This document shows, piece by piece, positions 23,936 to 36,480 of a stretch of 64,000 nt of DNA. Below the pieces are notes generated by a model. That model worked only from the letters and a program-made list of their open reading frames with translations, was not told where the DNA came from and searched no databases. Each line of letters opens with the position of its first letter. Positions within the stretch are counted from its first letter, which is position 1. Origin of the DNA: Manis javanica (lineage: Eukaryota; Chordata; Mammalia; Pholidota; Manidae); contig NC_133164.1 in assembly GCF_040802235.1 (NCBI RefSeq), positions 89,272,302 through 89,336,301 on the forward strand, read 5' to 3'. The position numbers and the translations under genes were made by a program.

Positions 23936-24429
23936 TTAAATGCCTGAAAATTAATACATCCAAATTCTGTACATTTTCTATTTTAAACTTCTCAGTAGAC
24001 ATGCTAGTGTCTGCCTGAATCTGTCATTCATCCCAAAAAGCACTTCTGAGGCATGTGCTGGGCCCTCAATACAGGGTTATGATAGGGAGTCCCTGCCAAT
24101 GGAATGCTCTTGTTCAAGGTGCCAATGGCCCTTACTTCTAGATTTTTCTTCCTTTCTTCTTCCACCTACCACCCAACATCCTAATGTCCTATATTCGCAT
24201 ACACAAGGCACACATGTTCAGGCTATGGCACCTTTATATTTCTAACACATATCTGGGGTACCAAATATATGAAGCACACATAGGCCAGGCACATTATATT
24301 CTCCCAGTGAGAAATGTCACCTATGTGGGTGACTCCAACACAAAGATAACATATCCCAGTTATCCCTTTTAGCATAGAAACAAAGTGACTAAGTGTGAGA
24401 CTATAAAAGCAAAAAACCAAGCTCCAGTT
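23936..24429. other. Unique AT-rich DNA
   Basis: No gene or repeat recognised. Confidence 0.45.
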
Positions 24430-24545
24430 GTGGCTCGTGCGTCTCTGAGTTACATATCCTGTGCACGTTATCCAGCTTCAGTTTCCTCATCTGACCGTAG
24501 GAAATAATCATGACCTACCCCGGCCCGTGCTTGGCCCATAATGGA
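24430..24545 (+). repeat. MIR: MIR-like fragment
   Basis: 'gcttcagtttcctcatctgacc', 'ggaaataatcatgacctacc' and 'cgtgcttggcccata' follow MIR core order, but with strong divergence. Confidence 0.5.
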
Positions 24546-27159
24546 CAAGCCATAAATATACCTATTCTCCAGTTGACTGCCTTCCCAGAGCAGCATCCCT
24601 TCCTCAGTGGCCCTCACAGCTGGCCTCCAACCTCTGCTTGAAGACTTCTAGTGAGGGGTGCCTCCTGTGGTGCATAGCAAGCCAGTCCCACTGCTGAGAA
24701 GCTCTGGCCATGGGGCGAAGCCAGCATCCATGAACATCCGGCCTGTGGAAGGTCTGGGCATGCGGCTCCTCCCTCTAGGAGGAAGACCTTCTTCATACTG
24801 ACCCAACAGCTGCTTGCTACAACTCTGCCTGTGGGCCCGAGTTCTGCTTTCTAGAGCAGCAGAGAACAAATGTCCACCACCCACCTGCCAACCCGAGAGA
24901 GCAGGAAATCCCCCACACCACCAGCATCTCTGCCTGCTGCTAATGGCCCCCGGCTGAGGGTACAGAGGCGCTGTCGAGTAGCCAGTCACTGAGGGGCTGA
25001 GAGGATGTTACCCCACCCAGCTGACCCCTGGAACAGGAAGGGGAGGCATGAGAGGCGTGCCTAACAGCTGGCACTCCAGGGTGGGGTGTGCTCTCTCCCT
25101 TCTCACAGAAATACTCGAGTGACAGCAAGTCAATAAATTGCTGACTCGTAATAATGTAGCTGAACTCAATGTCTATGTTATGAACCAAGTAAATCCCTAA
25201 GGATGTTCCTAGGATCTGATCGTTTTTAGGATTGTTTCTGTGAGAAAATGGGGTCTAAGTCCCAAAAGACAACATGTCTGTGCTTGTCCCTGGTCTAGTT
25301 CAGGACCCAGTGCTGGAAGGTTCTGTTGCCTCACTCTTTGGATGAAGAGGTGACTGTGAAGGGGAAGCCATGGTTTCCATACACAGGGCCCACCTCCAAA
25401 GATCTGGCTTCTCCTAAACACAGCTGCTGTTCCCTTCATCAGCCCCTGAAGGACACATACACCACCTTCTTAAACACCCAGGCAAGCACAGAGCCACCGT
25501 GACCTGCGCACAGGGGCTGCACAGAGCTTTGGGTTTGGGGGGGTATTATTTCTGCAAATGTAAGTGGGGGCTCAGTCACCCCCACAGCTTCCCTTAATCC
25601 TCCTTAATCACCAGGGTGAAGAACAGGGCATCGGCAGGCTTTCTGCCACCTCTACACCCATAGCCTTAGAACAACATTGAAGTGTAATAACCTGGCATCT
25701 CAGCCCTTTGGCTTAGCTGTTTCATGAAACACCAAAGCAGAGTAGGGAATGCTAAAAAAGCAAACAGCCCTTGGTTCAGTTTACAGTTAAGAGAGCCAGG
25801 GAGGTGAGCTTTGATGTTGTTTTCTGAACAGCGGGGAGTTGCTGTCACAGGGTGCAGGAATTTAATAGCTTTACAACTATTTAAGTTAGAGCTTTCCTGG
25901 ACTGTTTGCAAGTCTTATAAGCCTCATCATTCCTGAAGTGAACACACTTCATGTAACTCAGGCATAAACATCCGATTACGGAGAACACTCAGCCAGAAAT
26001 ATTCATCACTAGCTTCTCTTCCAAGCATTTATGTTCAGCATTTCTCCAGTCCTTCTCTTTTCTCCTATCGGGAGCCAAAGACTCTCCTCTCAACTTTACA
26101 TTTGTTATGGTGGTTATTCAGTGAATTCCTACTCACTAGACAGAGGGTAACTTGACTCCTTTTCCCAGGACTGAGTACAGCACTCAGTGGATGATGGAAT
26201 TCTTACACTTTGTTTCCCTTCTCCCATCATGCTCCAAACTTTTTCTCTCTCTTTTCCTCACCAAAACCTATCTGCCTAAGGTATCATTCCCTTAGGGACT
26301 TGCTGAATGACCATTCACAATATGATAAATCACTGTATGTTGAGAGGTAATAAGCAATCATTATTTAGAGAACCCTTCCTTCTCAGCATTTTAAAGAGGG
26401 GGGGTTTCACATTTTTAATTCAAATGGAAAGTTAATAAATTTCAGTCACTGTGATCTTAAATGCATTCTAGGGTATGTTGGGGGAAGTTCTTTCTTCACC
26501 CCTAAATTCATTCTTCCTATAAACAGATGGGCACTCTCCATGAATTCCCCTAAAATTAAAGGCATAAGACATCTTTACTCAAAGATGATGTAAGATCATT
26601 TTTGGAAGACTGTGGGTGTTGTGAGGTTTGTGCTAGGATCAAGTTCAAGTGACCCTCCTGTGGGTAACCCATGGTTGACGGCAGGCTCAGTGAATGACTG
26701 GAAAAAGCAAGAAGCTGATCACAGAATCCTAAGAACAAAGAGCTTGTGTTTTGGTTAACCCTTTCTTTCCCAGTACCTAAACTACCCTAGAGAGAAGAGT
26801 GACTCTCCCAGTCAATAGGATGGAAAGAAGAGGCACTCACAACTAATTCTCCTCCACAGGGCCACTCTCCCAGCTCAGAAATTTTTTCTTTTGTATGTAC
26901 GGAATCTCCTTCACTGAAATTTTGGGATAGAGGGAATTCACATCAGTATATATCATAAAACTCTGTTAATTAAATGTTACTCTGGATATTTAAATTACCG
27001 AGTTTGCAATAGATTGTTTTTGTAATTAAAGACAAGACAGTTAGCTGGACAAGAGCAGTTGGTCTTACTTAAAGAATTTAAAAGTTGACCAACATGTGTA
27101 CTTGGGTTTATAATTTTTCTTAGGTACAGTATTTAGAAGGCTGACCACTCATTTCTTCA
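24546..27159. other. Unique non-coding DNA
   Basis: 2.6 kb without a recognised repeat or gene. Open frames are short and lack family signatures. Confidence 0.45.
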
Positions 27160-27310
27160 GCAAGCACTTTGCACCAGGTGGAGAAATGCAAAGGGGAGGG
27201 AAACGTGGTTCCTCTCCCGAAGGAGCTCACAGTCAGCAGGGAGACGGGGGTTCACATCCAGCTGTCACATCCAGGTGGTACATGGTGCTGTACACAGAGG
27301 GGGTGGAGGG
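27160..27310. repeat. Ancient unnamed mammalian repeat
   Basis: 'cgaaggagctcacagtcagc', 'agggagacggggg' and 'tggtacatggtgctgt' resemble the same ancient family as 16585-16690. The family name is uncertain. Confidence 0.45.
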
Positions 27311-27434
27311 GCTGCTGAGGACTTGACACCTTTGCTGACCCAAGTCTCCAGTTAGGAGATAAGCAAGTTCCTTAAGATCATGCTGAAATTCCCAATGGCA
27401 TTTTCTCCACTAACCACCACAAACCTTTAGATCT

Positions 27435-27650
27435 GTGATGCCAAACTGGGGCTATTTTGCCCCCAACAGGACATTTGGCAATGCCTGCAGACGTTTTTGG
27501 TTGTTCTAACTGAGGGGATGCTTCTGGCATCTAGAGGGTGGGGCTCAGGTTTGCTGCTAAAAGTCCTTCAAGGCACAGGACCATCTACCACAACAGAGAG
27601 AATTATCTGGCCCCAAAGTTACCAGTGCCAAGGGAGAGAAACCCTGCCTT
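27435..27650 (+). mobile_element. Small hAT-Charlie-type element (MER20-like)
   Basis: 'actggggctattttgccccc', 'acatttggcaatgcctgcag', 'cttctggcatctagagggtgg', 'gagaattatctggcccc' and a terminal 'agagaaaccctgcct' give a complete-looking ~215-bp non-autonomous DNA transposon pattern common in mammals. The exact family name is from memory and uncertain. Confidence 0.7.
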
Positions 27651-29099
27651 AGATGGTGACCTAGTTTGCGCAGCTAAGCAGCTGCCCACCCAGGAAGGTG
27701 GGTAATGACATGTGTGCACCTCTCCTAGATGGTGACTCCTGGGGTAATGGACTGTCTGTGGCCTCAGAACCCAGCAAGTACATTTTGGTGGTGAATGAAT
27801 GAATGACTGAACATAGAAGATGTCAGCTGATACAGGACCGTCTGGTCAGAGGGGTGGAGGCTGTGCTGACTCGGGGAACCTCTGCACACGTGGCCTAGCC
27901 TCTGCCCATTCCAATAGCTGCTGCCACGTGGAAGTACAGGCCCAATGTAACAGCTGGTCCACATTTTCAAAAGAATCTGGAAATCTGGTCTTTTATGGGG
28001 AAATCACCTGATTTCTAAATGTTGACTGAACTTTGAGAAGACAAAAACAAGAGACAATAACTACACAGGCAAACCCGTTAGGTCCAAACAAAACAGGTCT
28101 GCAGGCCCTACCCTTTGTGACTTCTGATCAGTCTAAGCTCCCATAGGGCAGAGCACAGCCCTGCCCCTGCCTGAGATCTGAGAACTAGTCACCAGTCCCA
28201 CTTGAACACACCCAGGGTATGGACAAGGCAGACCAGCTCTGTGCACAAGACCATCTGCACTAGTCTGACATCCTCTTCTGGTGGTTCACTCTGTGGTTGG
28301 AAAATTCTTTGAGGCTAAAAAACACCATCTTTCGATCCAGAGGTCTCAAAAAGCAGGAAATTCCAAAGTGAAGGTTCCTTTTGCAATAATCACACATACA
28401 GTTCCTTGGTTTGGGTTCACAAGCCTTTCCTTCCATTTAGTTCAGGGCTTCCCATCAAGTCCCCAGGATACGAGCAGCCTGGAGAGACTGTCTCTTCCAG
28501 ACGGCTGCAGGTGCGGATCGAACGGCCTCTGTAAGGCTGCTTACAGGCTGCCTGCACAGTGTCCCTCAGACCTAGCATTCCCTCCACCTGGACAGCATCT
28601 CACTCTTGCTCACACTCAGCTCAATACCTGGGCTCTTTTAGTTCATTCTGAAATTCAGTGCAAAATATCACTGATGAAGGCTTATGTATAGGAAGGAAAA
28701 AATGCTGTCGAGAACCGAGACTGTCACTGTGAAGGTCAAGCCCCAGAAATCTGGGAAGTCTCAAGAATGTACCAGGATATCTTGGCAGTTGGATTTTTGG
28801 GTGTCAGTCTGCCTTCCCAGAAGGACAGGTGTGGAGGGAGGAGGAGGGAACACAGGATTACCTCCCTGCCCCTCAGCCTGGCTCCAGTTCCAAATCGTCA
28901 TGTCACCCCACTGGCACCTCAGGCTCCTCCATCTTTCCTGTCTCCCCAGGGCCAGAAGGGTCAAATCCTCTTAAACCTGAGCCGAGCCAAGTCTTTCCCT
29001 TCTGCATAAGGTCCAGCTTCCAGCCAGTCCCAAGGCCCTCCTAACACCTCGTCCTCTTCCCCAAGCTCACATTCACTGGGCATCCGGTCACTGTCCTAT
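27651..29099. other. Unique non-coding DNA
   Basis: A possible L2 end lies at about 27760-27800 (gtgaatgaatgaatgactga). The 136-codon plus frame at 28281-28691 has no recognised domain. Confidence 0.45.
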
Positions 29100-29237
29100 C
29101 CCAGAAATTATCTTTATGACTTCCCCTTCCCCTGAAAACTCCTTGAGACTGGACAATATCTCATACTTCTTCATGACTTTCACATACTTGGCATGCAGCA
29201 GTCACTCAATAAACATTTTTTGCTGACTGACAGAACC
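29100..29237 (+). repeat. L2: L2 3'-end fragment
   Basis: 'actccttgagactggacaat', 'cttggcatgcagcagtcact' and 'caataaacattttttgctga' match the L2 3' end. Confidence 0.75.
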
Positions 29238-29559
29238 ATATCTTTATAGTACTATAAATTTAAGACAATGAGATCTTTTCCCTAAAAATGTTCCAGGGAT
29301 GTTCTTGTTCACCATGTCAGCCTCTGAACAAGAAACAGAGCCATCTTGGCTTGGGTAATGCTCCTTCTTCAGCTGTCAGTCATCTTGATGCTCTTTACAG
29401 ATGATCACAACTGGTGAGAAAAGGTCTATTTAGACCGATTTCCCTTATACCTCTCACTGACAACCTGTTTCTACCCAGACTCTATCTACACTGCAGGCAA
29501 ACCTTTGGTGTTTCCCCAATCAGTTCTAGGGAGGTACATGAAGGTTATGGGGTCTGAGA
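29238..29559. other. Unique non-coding DNA
   Basis: Nothing recognisable. Confidence 0.4.
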
Positions 29560-29770
29560 CACACACAGAGCTGGGGTTTAATCTTGGTCCAATCACCTAG
29601 TAGCTATTAAATCTTGGGGAGAACTGCTTCAGTATCTCTGAACCTCAACCTCCTCACCTTTAAGTGGGAATAACCTGGAGGGTTCTTGTGAAAGTCAGTG
29701 AGATAATATTAACATAAAAAATGTCTGACACAGTAGTTGCTCGATAAATGGTTAGTTATTATTATTAAAA
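29560..29770 (+). repeat. MIR: MIR SINE
   Basis: A nearly complete MIR: 'ctggggtttaatcttggtcc', 'ctagtagctattaaatc', 'cctcaacctcctcaccttta', 'gggaataacctggagggttc' and 'tgctcgataaatggttagt'. Confidence 0.85.
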
Positions 29771-29979
29771 GGAAGAAGAGGAGACACCAGAAGAGGAAGA
29801 ACAGGGGGGTGTAGGAGTGTTCCCGAATTTTTCTTTTCTAGAGGTAGGAAATCCCCCCATCAGGGACTCCTCAGAGAGGTTGAAAATTCCTTTTACTGAA
29901 TGCTATGAGCAGAAATGCTCATTTCTGTCAGTCTTGTATTGTTTAGAATTGGACCTGCCCTCAGGCAGCGGAAGAACGA

Positions 29980-30788
29980 CTATGGACAAAACTTGTTTTA
30001 TTGTGCTCCATAGATACTGTGTTTTTTACAAACTGAAGTTTTCAAGACCTTAGTAGAGGAAGTCACTGCAGATGTGGTGGAAATAGTAAGAGAACTGGAG
30101 TTAGAAGTGGAGCCTGGGAATGTGACTGAATTGCTGCATCTCATGATAAAACTTGAACTAATGAGGAGCTGCTTCTTATGGATGAGCAAAGACGGTGGTT
30201 CCTTGAGATGGAATCTACTCCTGGTGAAGATGCTGTGAGGACTGTTGAAATGACAACAAAGAATCTAGAATATTCCACAAACTTAGCTGATAAAGCAGTG
30301 GCACAGTTTGAGAGGGTTGACTCCAATTCTGAAAGAAGTTCTACTGTGGGTAAAATGCTATCAAACAGCATGGCATGCTACAGAGAAATCATTCACAAAA
30401 GGAAGGGTGAACCAAAACAGCAGACTTCATTGTTGTCTAATGTAAACAATCTGCCACAGCCACCCCAACCTTCAGCAACCACCACTCCAGTCAGCAGCCA
30501 TTGACATTGAGGCAGGACCCTCCACCAGCAGAAGGATTATGACTCACTGAAAGCTCAAATGAGGCTCGGCATTTACTAGCAATAAAGTATATTTTAATTA
30601 AGGTAATGTATATTGCTTTTTTGCATATCAGTCTATTGCATACTTAATAGATGCAGTATAGCATACAAGTAACTTTCATATGCACTGGGACAGGATACCT
30701 AAAAATTCATTAGACGTGCATGTTTGATATTCACCTTACTGCAGTGGTCTGGAACCCAATCCCCCAGTATCGCTGAGGTCTGCCTGTA
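29980..30788 (+). mobile_element. Tigger: Tigger1-type DNA transposon, internally deleted
   Basis: The left part (about 29980-30035, 'ttgttttattgtgctccata ... gttttttacaaactgaag') matches 5' non-coding Tigger sequence. It then jumps directly into the C-terminal end of the transposase frame. The right part (30541-30788) carries the 3' non-coding region and the terminal inverted repeat 'gtggtctggaacccaatccc...gaggtctgcctgta'. Most of the transposase gene and the 5' terminal repeat are missing, leaving about 0.8 kb. Tigger elements are pogo/Tc1-family cut-and-paste transposons that died out early in placental evolution. Confidence 0.88.
30038..30504 (+). pseudogene. Tigger transposase C-terminal fragment
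   Basis: The sequence encodes the last ~150 residues of a Tigger-family (TIGD1-like) transposase, the acidic tail that follows the DDE catalytic core. The first block ([20 protein letters not shown], 30054-30113) is in one frame. From about 30178 the matching frame is another one, with [39 protein letters not shown] and [20 protein letters not shown], ending at a stop at 30502-30504. The shift lies near 30140-30150, where a base appears to be lost in the 'ctgcatctcatgat' stretch. The HTH DNA-binding domains and all catalytic aspartates are absent, so no transposase activity is possible. This is a relic, not a domesticated gene: the frame is broken, has no start of its own and ends inside transposon sequence. 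Confidence 0.85.
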
Positions 30789-30804
30789 GAGACTCCACAG
30801 GGAC

Positions 30805-30885
30805 AGCAATTTTTCACTTTTATCCAAGAATGGTTCCTGGCACATGTTAGGCCCTCAGTAAATATCTTTTAATTGAACAAACCCT
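30805..30885 (+). repeat. L2: L2 3'-end fragment
   Basis: 'tggttcctggcacatgttag' followed by 'gccctcagtaaatatctttt' and 'aattgaac' is a standard L2 3' terminus. Confidence 0.7.
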
Positions 30886-32094
30886 CTTGCAGCTCAAGGC
30901 CACCTGAGATGGCAAACTCATTTCTTGTCATCATAGTATTGCACAAAGCCTAATTCTTCTCACATTTATCCTGCAGGAATCTCCCTAGCTTTCTTTAAAA
31001 GTGATGCTGTTGCCTTTGTGGTTAGCACAGCACCAGGGAATTAGTCACAAGTGGTCCTGAGAGAGAGTCTGACATACATATAGCTGGGCACCAGCGTCAG
31101 CCCCACCAGCCAGCACTGTGTCCTTGAGTCAAACAGGTCACAGTTCTGCAGGTCCAACATGCAAACAAATGCAAAAAGGGTGAGGGGAACCAGCTCTTAG
31201 GATTACTATGATCCCAAGCATGACTACAACTACTAATTTTCTCAGGCTATGCTTTATTTGAGCAAAGCTAAGCAACAATATGCTTTTCTTTCCATAATAC
31301 TGGTAAAGTGTGAAAACCTATCCTAAAACTGTGTGCACTTCAATTTTGGAATGCCATTCCAGCTGGTGGTGGAGGGGATGGGGCAGAAAGCTGCCCAACC
31401 GTGTATCTGGAATGGAAATAGGCATTATCTTAAGGTGGTGTCAGGCTTCCTTTTCCTTTTAAAACCACAGTTAGAAGACTATTAAGTAGCAACAACAAAA
31501 ATGAATTCTTCTCTCCGATGTGCTGCATCAGTGACTCAGGCCAGGCTGCAGGCAGTCGGTCCCAGGGAAGGAAAGCTGCGTGTCTGCAGGCACTCAGCGG
31601 GAACTAAACTATTCCTGGTGACAAGAGACTCACCTTGCTTGGCAAGCACCACTCAAGGTGGTTTCATTGTGCAGACCAACAGAACCCACCTCACTTGGAA
31701 TATGCACCCCTGGCTAAACGCTAAACCAAACTTGTGACTTCTGATGAAGGGCAAGAGCGGGGGCAAAGGGTAACAGACAGACCTTTATGTTTTACTTGAT
31801 TTATTTCTCTACTGTTTTAAATGCCTTACAAAGAACATGTATTATTATACAGTTTAAAAATAAGTGTATAGTCCCCAAATGAAGCATGCCCACTGGTAAG
31901 GGGAGCAGCAGCAGTTTTAACAGTTTAAACTCACCTTCACTGCCCATCTCGCCTTCACACCTCTGCACATGGCTACCCGGACCCTTGCTAACGATCACAT
32001 CAATGGGTTTGAAAAGTAATTTGGAGTAGATCAAGGTCTTAGCTTGCTCAGCTTTCCAATGGGCAGAGTCTGTGCAGGGTTCAGGGACAGAACT
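30886..32094. other. Unique non-coding DNA
   Basis: No gene or repeat recognised. Confidence 0.45.
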
Positions 32095-32405
32095 CTATAG
32101 CCTACTTTCACACAGCAGCCAGAGGAATGTGCTTTTAACACAGCAGCATGTGGCTCCTCTGCTCAAAATCCTCTAATTGCTTCCCTGTCACTCAGGGTAA
32201 AGCTAAGACCCTACAATGGTCAGCTGCCAACTACCTCTCTAGCCTCATCTCCTATGGCTGCTCTCCCCTGAGTCAGCCTGCTCTGGTCACACTGCTCCCC
32301 GAGCATACCAAGCACACTCCCACTTCAGGGCCTTTGCATGTGCTGTTTGCCCTGACGTCCCCATGGCTCACTCTCTCACTCCCTCAGGTCCCTGCTCAAC
32401 TATGG
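32095..32405 (+). repeat. L2: L2 3' region
   Basis: 'ctgctcaaaatcctctaatt', 'cttccctgtcactcagggta', 'agctaagaccctacaatgg', 'cctctctagcctcatctcc' and 'gggcctttgcatgtgctgtt' follow the L2 ORF2 3' end in order. Confidence 0.85.
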
Positions 32406-32499
32406 TAGGAGAGGCAGTGCTGTCTTTAAGCAAGCGAGTGACAAGGGTGGTTTGGAGTTTGTCTAAGAGAAAATGAATCGAAGGATAAAAGAAAGACCT

Positions 32500-32560
32500 C
32501 CATACAATTATATATATAGCGGCTTATATAAAAATATGTGTTTATATATATTTGTACCTT
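32500..32560. repeat. AT-rich low-complexity tract
   Basis: TATATATA-rich stretch with ATAAAAATATGTG segments. No other structure. Confidence 0.7.
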
Positions 32561-32589
32561 TATAAATTAGTGGTTCCCCAACAGGGGTT

Positions 32590-32742
32590 ACTCGTGTGGG
32601 TGAGTGGCTCTGGTGAGGTTCTGTTTCTTGATCTAGAGGCTGGTTATAGTAGGCATGGTACGTTCAGTTTGTGAAAATTCACCAGGTTACATGATACATG
32701 CACTCTTCTGAGAGTATATTTGTATGTCAATAAAATACATAC
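32590..32742 (+). mobile_element. L1M: Old L1 (L1M/HAL1-type) 3' end
   Basis: 'cgttcagtttgtgaaaattc', 'accaggttacatgatacatg', 'cactcttctgagagtatatt' and 'tgtatgtcaataaaatac' match an old L1 3' UTR terminus. Confidence 0.75.
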
Positions 32743-35700
32743 CCAACACACACACTCTTTCCTCAACATTTCAGAACAAAAATTAGTATCCTGATGAAAC
32801 CCAAAGAACGAATTAGCTTTTCTCTCTCTATGCAAAAGACTTACCACCCCACGGCCGCACTGGTCAGGATCGCATCAAACAGCAATACTGATAAACCTGC
32901 TGTGAGCACCTGTAGAAATAATTTCAACAAAAGGTCGTCTGAGCAGCAAGACTTTGGTAACCTTCTCCAGTCATTTTTCATGAGCTTAGCTCGTGTTAGT
33001 CCACGTCCCTGACATCAGCCATTTCTTCTTGTCCTTTGCCCCACACACTTTCTAGTCCCCTGCATGTAGTGCTGCCTCTGAGCAAAGCATTTGGTGTTTG
33101 GTGTGGAAAATGCTAAATCCTAGTCTATTTTGGAGGTGAGAATCTTCAAAGAAGCCTTTAACTCCCAAGATCTTCAACAGAGGAGGCACACAGCCAGCAT
33201 TTCGCATCTCTCTCCAGGGCAGAGGCACAGTAAGAACCCTCTTTTCTGCCTTGTCTCAGCTGTGCACAAATACTCCCCAAGGGCACCTGAGCTCATTAAC
33301 CTGTTCCCAGATCTTGCAGATAAAATCTTAGCCATGAACCTGCCTTTGCCCGCAGCACTGTCTCTCCCCCGGCCTCGTGCCCCATCCTTCTGGCCCATGA
33401 TCCACATTCTAAGAAACAAGGTGCTTCCTGGGAGAGGGAGCATTTAAATCCTTAATTAATTATTTGCAAATAGCTAGAAGCCAAAGGAGAGGGAAGAGGT
33501 TAGCCCCACATCTCTAAGAGCTAGAAATTACAGGAAAGTCCCTGCAATGGAATGGCAGTAACAGAACTCGGACCCCCGTGGTCCCTCTAGAAAGTTGGCA
33601 CAAAGAGTGTGCACGGACCAAAGACCCAGCTTTGCCAACACCCAGAACATCTCCTAAGGTAAGGTGGTTTTTTTCCCAGAATTTTGTCTTCTGTATTGCC
33701 CAACAGCTTCCATTAGGAAAGTCACCTAAGGACTTGCTTTCTCACAATGAGAAGTGAGAAGCAGGCCATACTGGATGGGTCACTCAGGCTGGACACCCTC
33801 GGAAATGTCAACTCCTGTCTCACTCAACGGGATGTTATATGCTATCTTGGAGGGCTCTTCAGGTCCCCAAGCTGGGAATAAGGCAGCAGGCATATGGTCA
33901 GAAGGAAGGGAGCATGTTTAATGCATCTCATCTTCATTCACTTACTATCTCAAAAAGAAGTCTGGAAGTATAACCCAAGAAACTTTGGTATAGAACTTTG
34001 TGAGGTTTTAGAACCTTTGTAGTTTATGCATTTGAGGTCACTTTCTCTTTGCTTCCCCTCATTGAGTTTCAGCAAAAACCTTAATAACAAGAAAGATCTG
34101 TGTTGTGTTCAGGAGTAAAAATGAGGTGGAAACTGGGCCAGAGAGACTGTTGCAAAGCAGAACCAAAAGACAAGGGGAAAGAGATTTTGAAAAGTGCTGA
34201 GTCGTGGTTTTATCTTAAAGAGCATGATGCGGGGCACCTGTTCTTCCATCCCTTCCCATCCACCTTTCTGTTGTTTAACATTTTATTTAGGATGTGTACC
34301 TCTCTGGTCCTAAATGAAGCAGGCGTAACATTCTACAGCCATGCAAGGCAATCGTCTGGTTTGGGAACAAGGTTATACTAACCACGTGAGTCCATTCAGC
34401 ATTTTCCCTGCTTATTTTCCTGTGTGGATGAAGACGATGTTTAGTGTGAAAGCAAACCCTGACTTGAACGCCTCTGGACCTAGAGATTCTAGTTGGGGGA
34501 GGCCACTGTCCTAATGAGGTCTTTTTCTCCTTGACATAAGTCTGTCATTTTCACTTTTTCCAAAAATGTATTTCATCTGGGCTTTCCAACTCATTGCCAT
34601 TATCTGTTGGGAAAATACGATTTTATCTCATTTGTGGTTGTTTTTATTACCTCTTCTTTTATTCTTACTTTTAATGCAATTTTCTCTTCCTACTTTTGCC
34701 TTCCTTAGATTTAACCAAGTTAATCTTGTTAGTACCTCTTTTGCAACTTCCTGGGCATTTCCTGGGATGGTGCCAGTGGAGATGTATTTCTTGGAATTGC
34801 TGAAAGAGGCTCCATTCTGCTGATGGGTTCAGCGACGTTGGCAGCCAGGCGTAACAGAACATCTCACTAAATGTATGAAGGGCCCAACCAGTGTCTCCTA
34901 ATTCTTCACCATCGTCTTCATCTCTTTTGCCCTTTTTTACCAGCTCTTCTCGGCCTTCTTTGGTCGGCTTCAATCCTTACACTGAGTGCCTCCTCACGGG
35001 ACTTGCACTCCAGCCTGGGAAGCCACCCCTCCCACGTGTCCTGCAAGCCTGGGACTTGTGCCTCTGCTCCTCTGTGAGCATCTTCTGCTTTGGAGAAATC
35101 CTGTCTGCGATGAGACAAACAACTGGCCTACTTATTCCTATTAATTGCAACTCTGCCAAGAAAAACACATCTTAAAACTTTCAAACTAGCCCTTACTTGA
35201 ATGTAAGGTTGACTTAGTACCCACCCTGGTGCCTTTGCCCCCAGCTACTTCCTGGAAATGTCTGTCCAGTCTCCTACCTTACCTCTCAATGAGCAAATGC
35301 TCTGTGCACTGAGACATTCACAGAAATGCCACAACTAGGTTTGTCTTTATTTCTGTGGAGAAGTTGTCTGTACTACAAGGCTATTGTGTGGAGTTAATGG
35401 GCCACTTTCTAATCAACTCAAAAGGAACCATCAGATTTCCCCTCTTTCTTTTACTTCCATCACCAGCCCTAGTGGTCAGCAACCTTTCGGAGGCATTTTC
35501 TCTCTCAGACACACACAGTCACCCAAGTTCTCCCATTTCACAAAAATCACTGCACAGGCAGGGTGAGCAGCCACTGACATGCCTCGCCGAGGGCAGACAC
35601 TGGGCTGCTGGCCAGCCCATCTCACCCACTAAGTGTCTCACACCCACACGTCAGCCTTACCACGTGTGGTTCAAATTCATGCCTCAGCAAAGTGCCAGAT

Positions 35701-36064
35701 TTCTAAATGCCATGGGCCGCCAGGGCTGCTCAAGAACACTTGAAGTGTGAAGGATGCATCTTCTTGTGCTAAGAGTCCACTCCACTTCAAAGGCTGCTGA
35801 GGAACAAGCACAAGCCAGGAGTGGCTGGATGGGCAGGTCTGGGTACAGGATGTCCCACGTGTAGTCACCCAGGGCACCACAAGAGGTGGAAGGGACTCCC
35901 TAGATCACAGGTGGGAAGACTGTGACCCAAAGATGGTGTGTGACTGGTTTGGGGGCCTGGAGACTTTACAGCAGGGAGGAGAACCAAGGCTCTGAGCCTT
36001 CCCTTACAGCCAGAAACTCAAGAAAGGGCCTGCCTGGGCTCCATACAGCTTTTTTGAAAAAAAG
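32743..36064. other. Unique non-coding DNA
   Basis: No gene recognised. 34540-34760 is T-rich on the plus strand and may be a very old antisense L1 piece, but I cannot confirm it. Open frames here are under 135 codons and overlap on both strands. Confidence 0.4.
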
Positions 36065-36480
36065 AAGCCACTGAAAGCAGGGACTTGAACAGGTATTTGC
36101 AAACCCATGTTGATAGCAGTATTACTCACAATAGCCAAACTTTAGAAGGAACCCAAGTGCCCACTGATGAATGAATGTATAAGCAGATGTGGTATATCCA
36201 TTCAATGGAATATTATCCAGTGTCAGAAAGGGAGGAAACTCTGACATACCCTACACCATGGATGGCCCCTGGAGATGTCATGCTAAGTGAAATGAGCCAG
36301 TCACAGAAGGACAAATAGTATATGATTTCCCTTCTATGATGTACCTAGAGTAGTCAAACTCATAGAGTCAAACTTGTAGCAAAATGAGGTTATCAGGGCC
36401 AGGAAGGGACACGGAGTTCATGTTTCACGGGAACAGAGTTTCAGTTTGGTATGATGAAAAAGCTCTAGAGCTGACTATCA
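36065..36480 (+). mobile_element. L1M: Old L1 ORF2/3' UTR fragment
   Basis: 'gcagggacttgaacaggtat', 'actcacaatagccaaac', 'gtgcccactgatgaatgaa', 'caatggaatattatcc' and 'gctaagtgaaatgagccagt' are the ORF2 C-terminal and 3' region of an old L1, with many substitutions. Confidence 0.9.

Noticed and set aside
30178..30504. 108-codon frame as a possible domesticated Tigger gene
   Set aside because: It is only the transposase tail, lies out of frame with the matching upstream part and runs into transposon 3' sequence. The DNA-binding and catalytic regions are missing.
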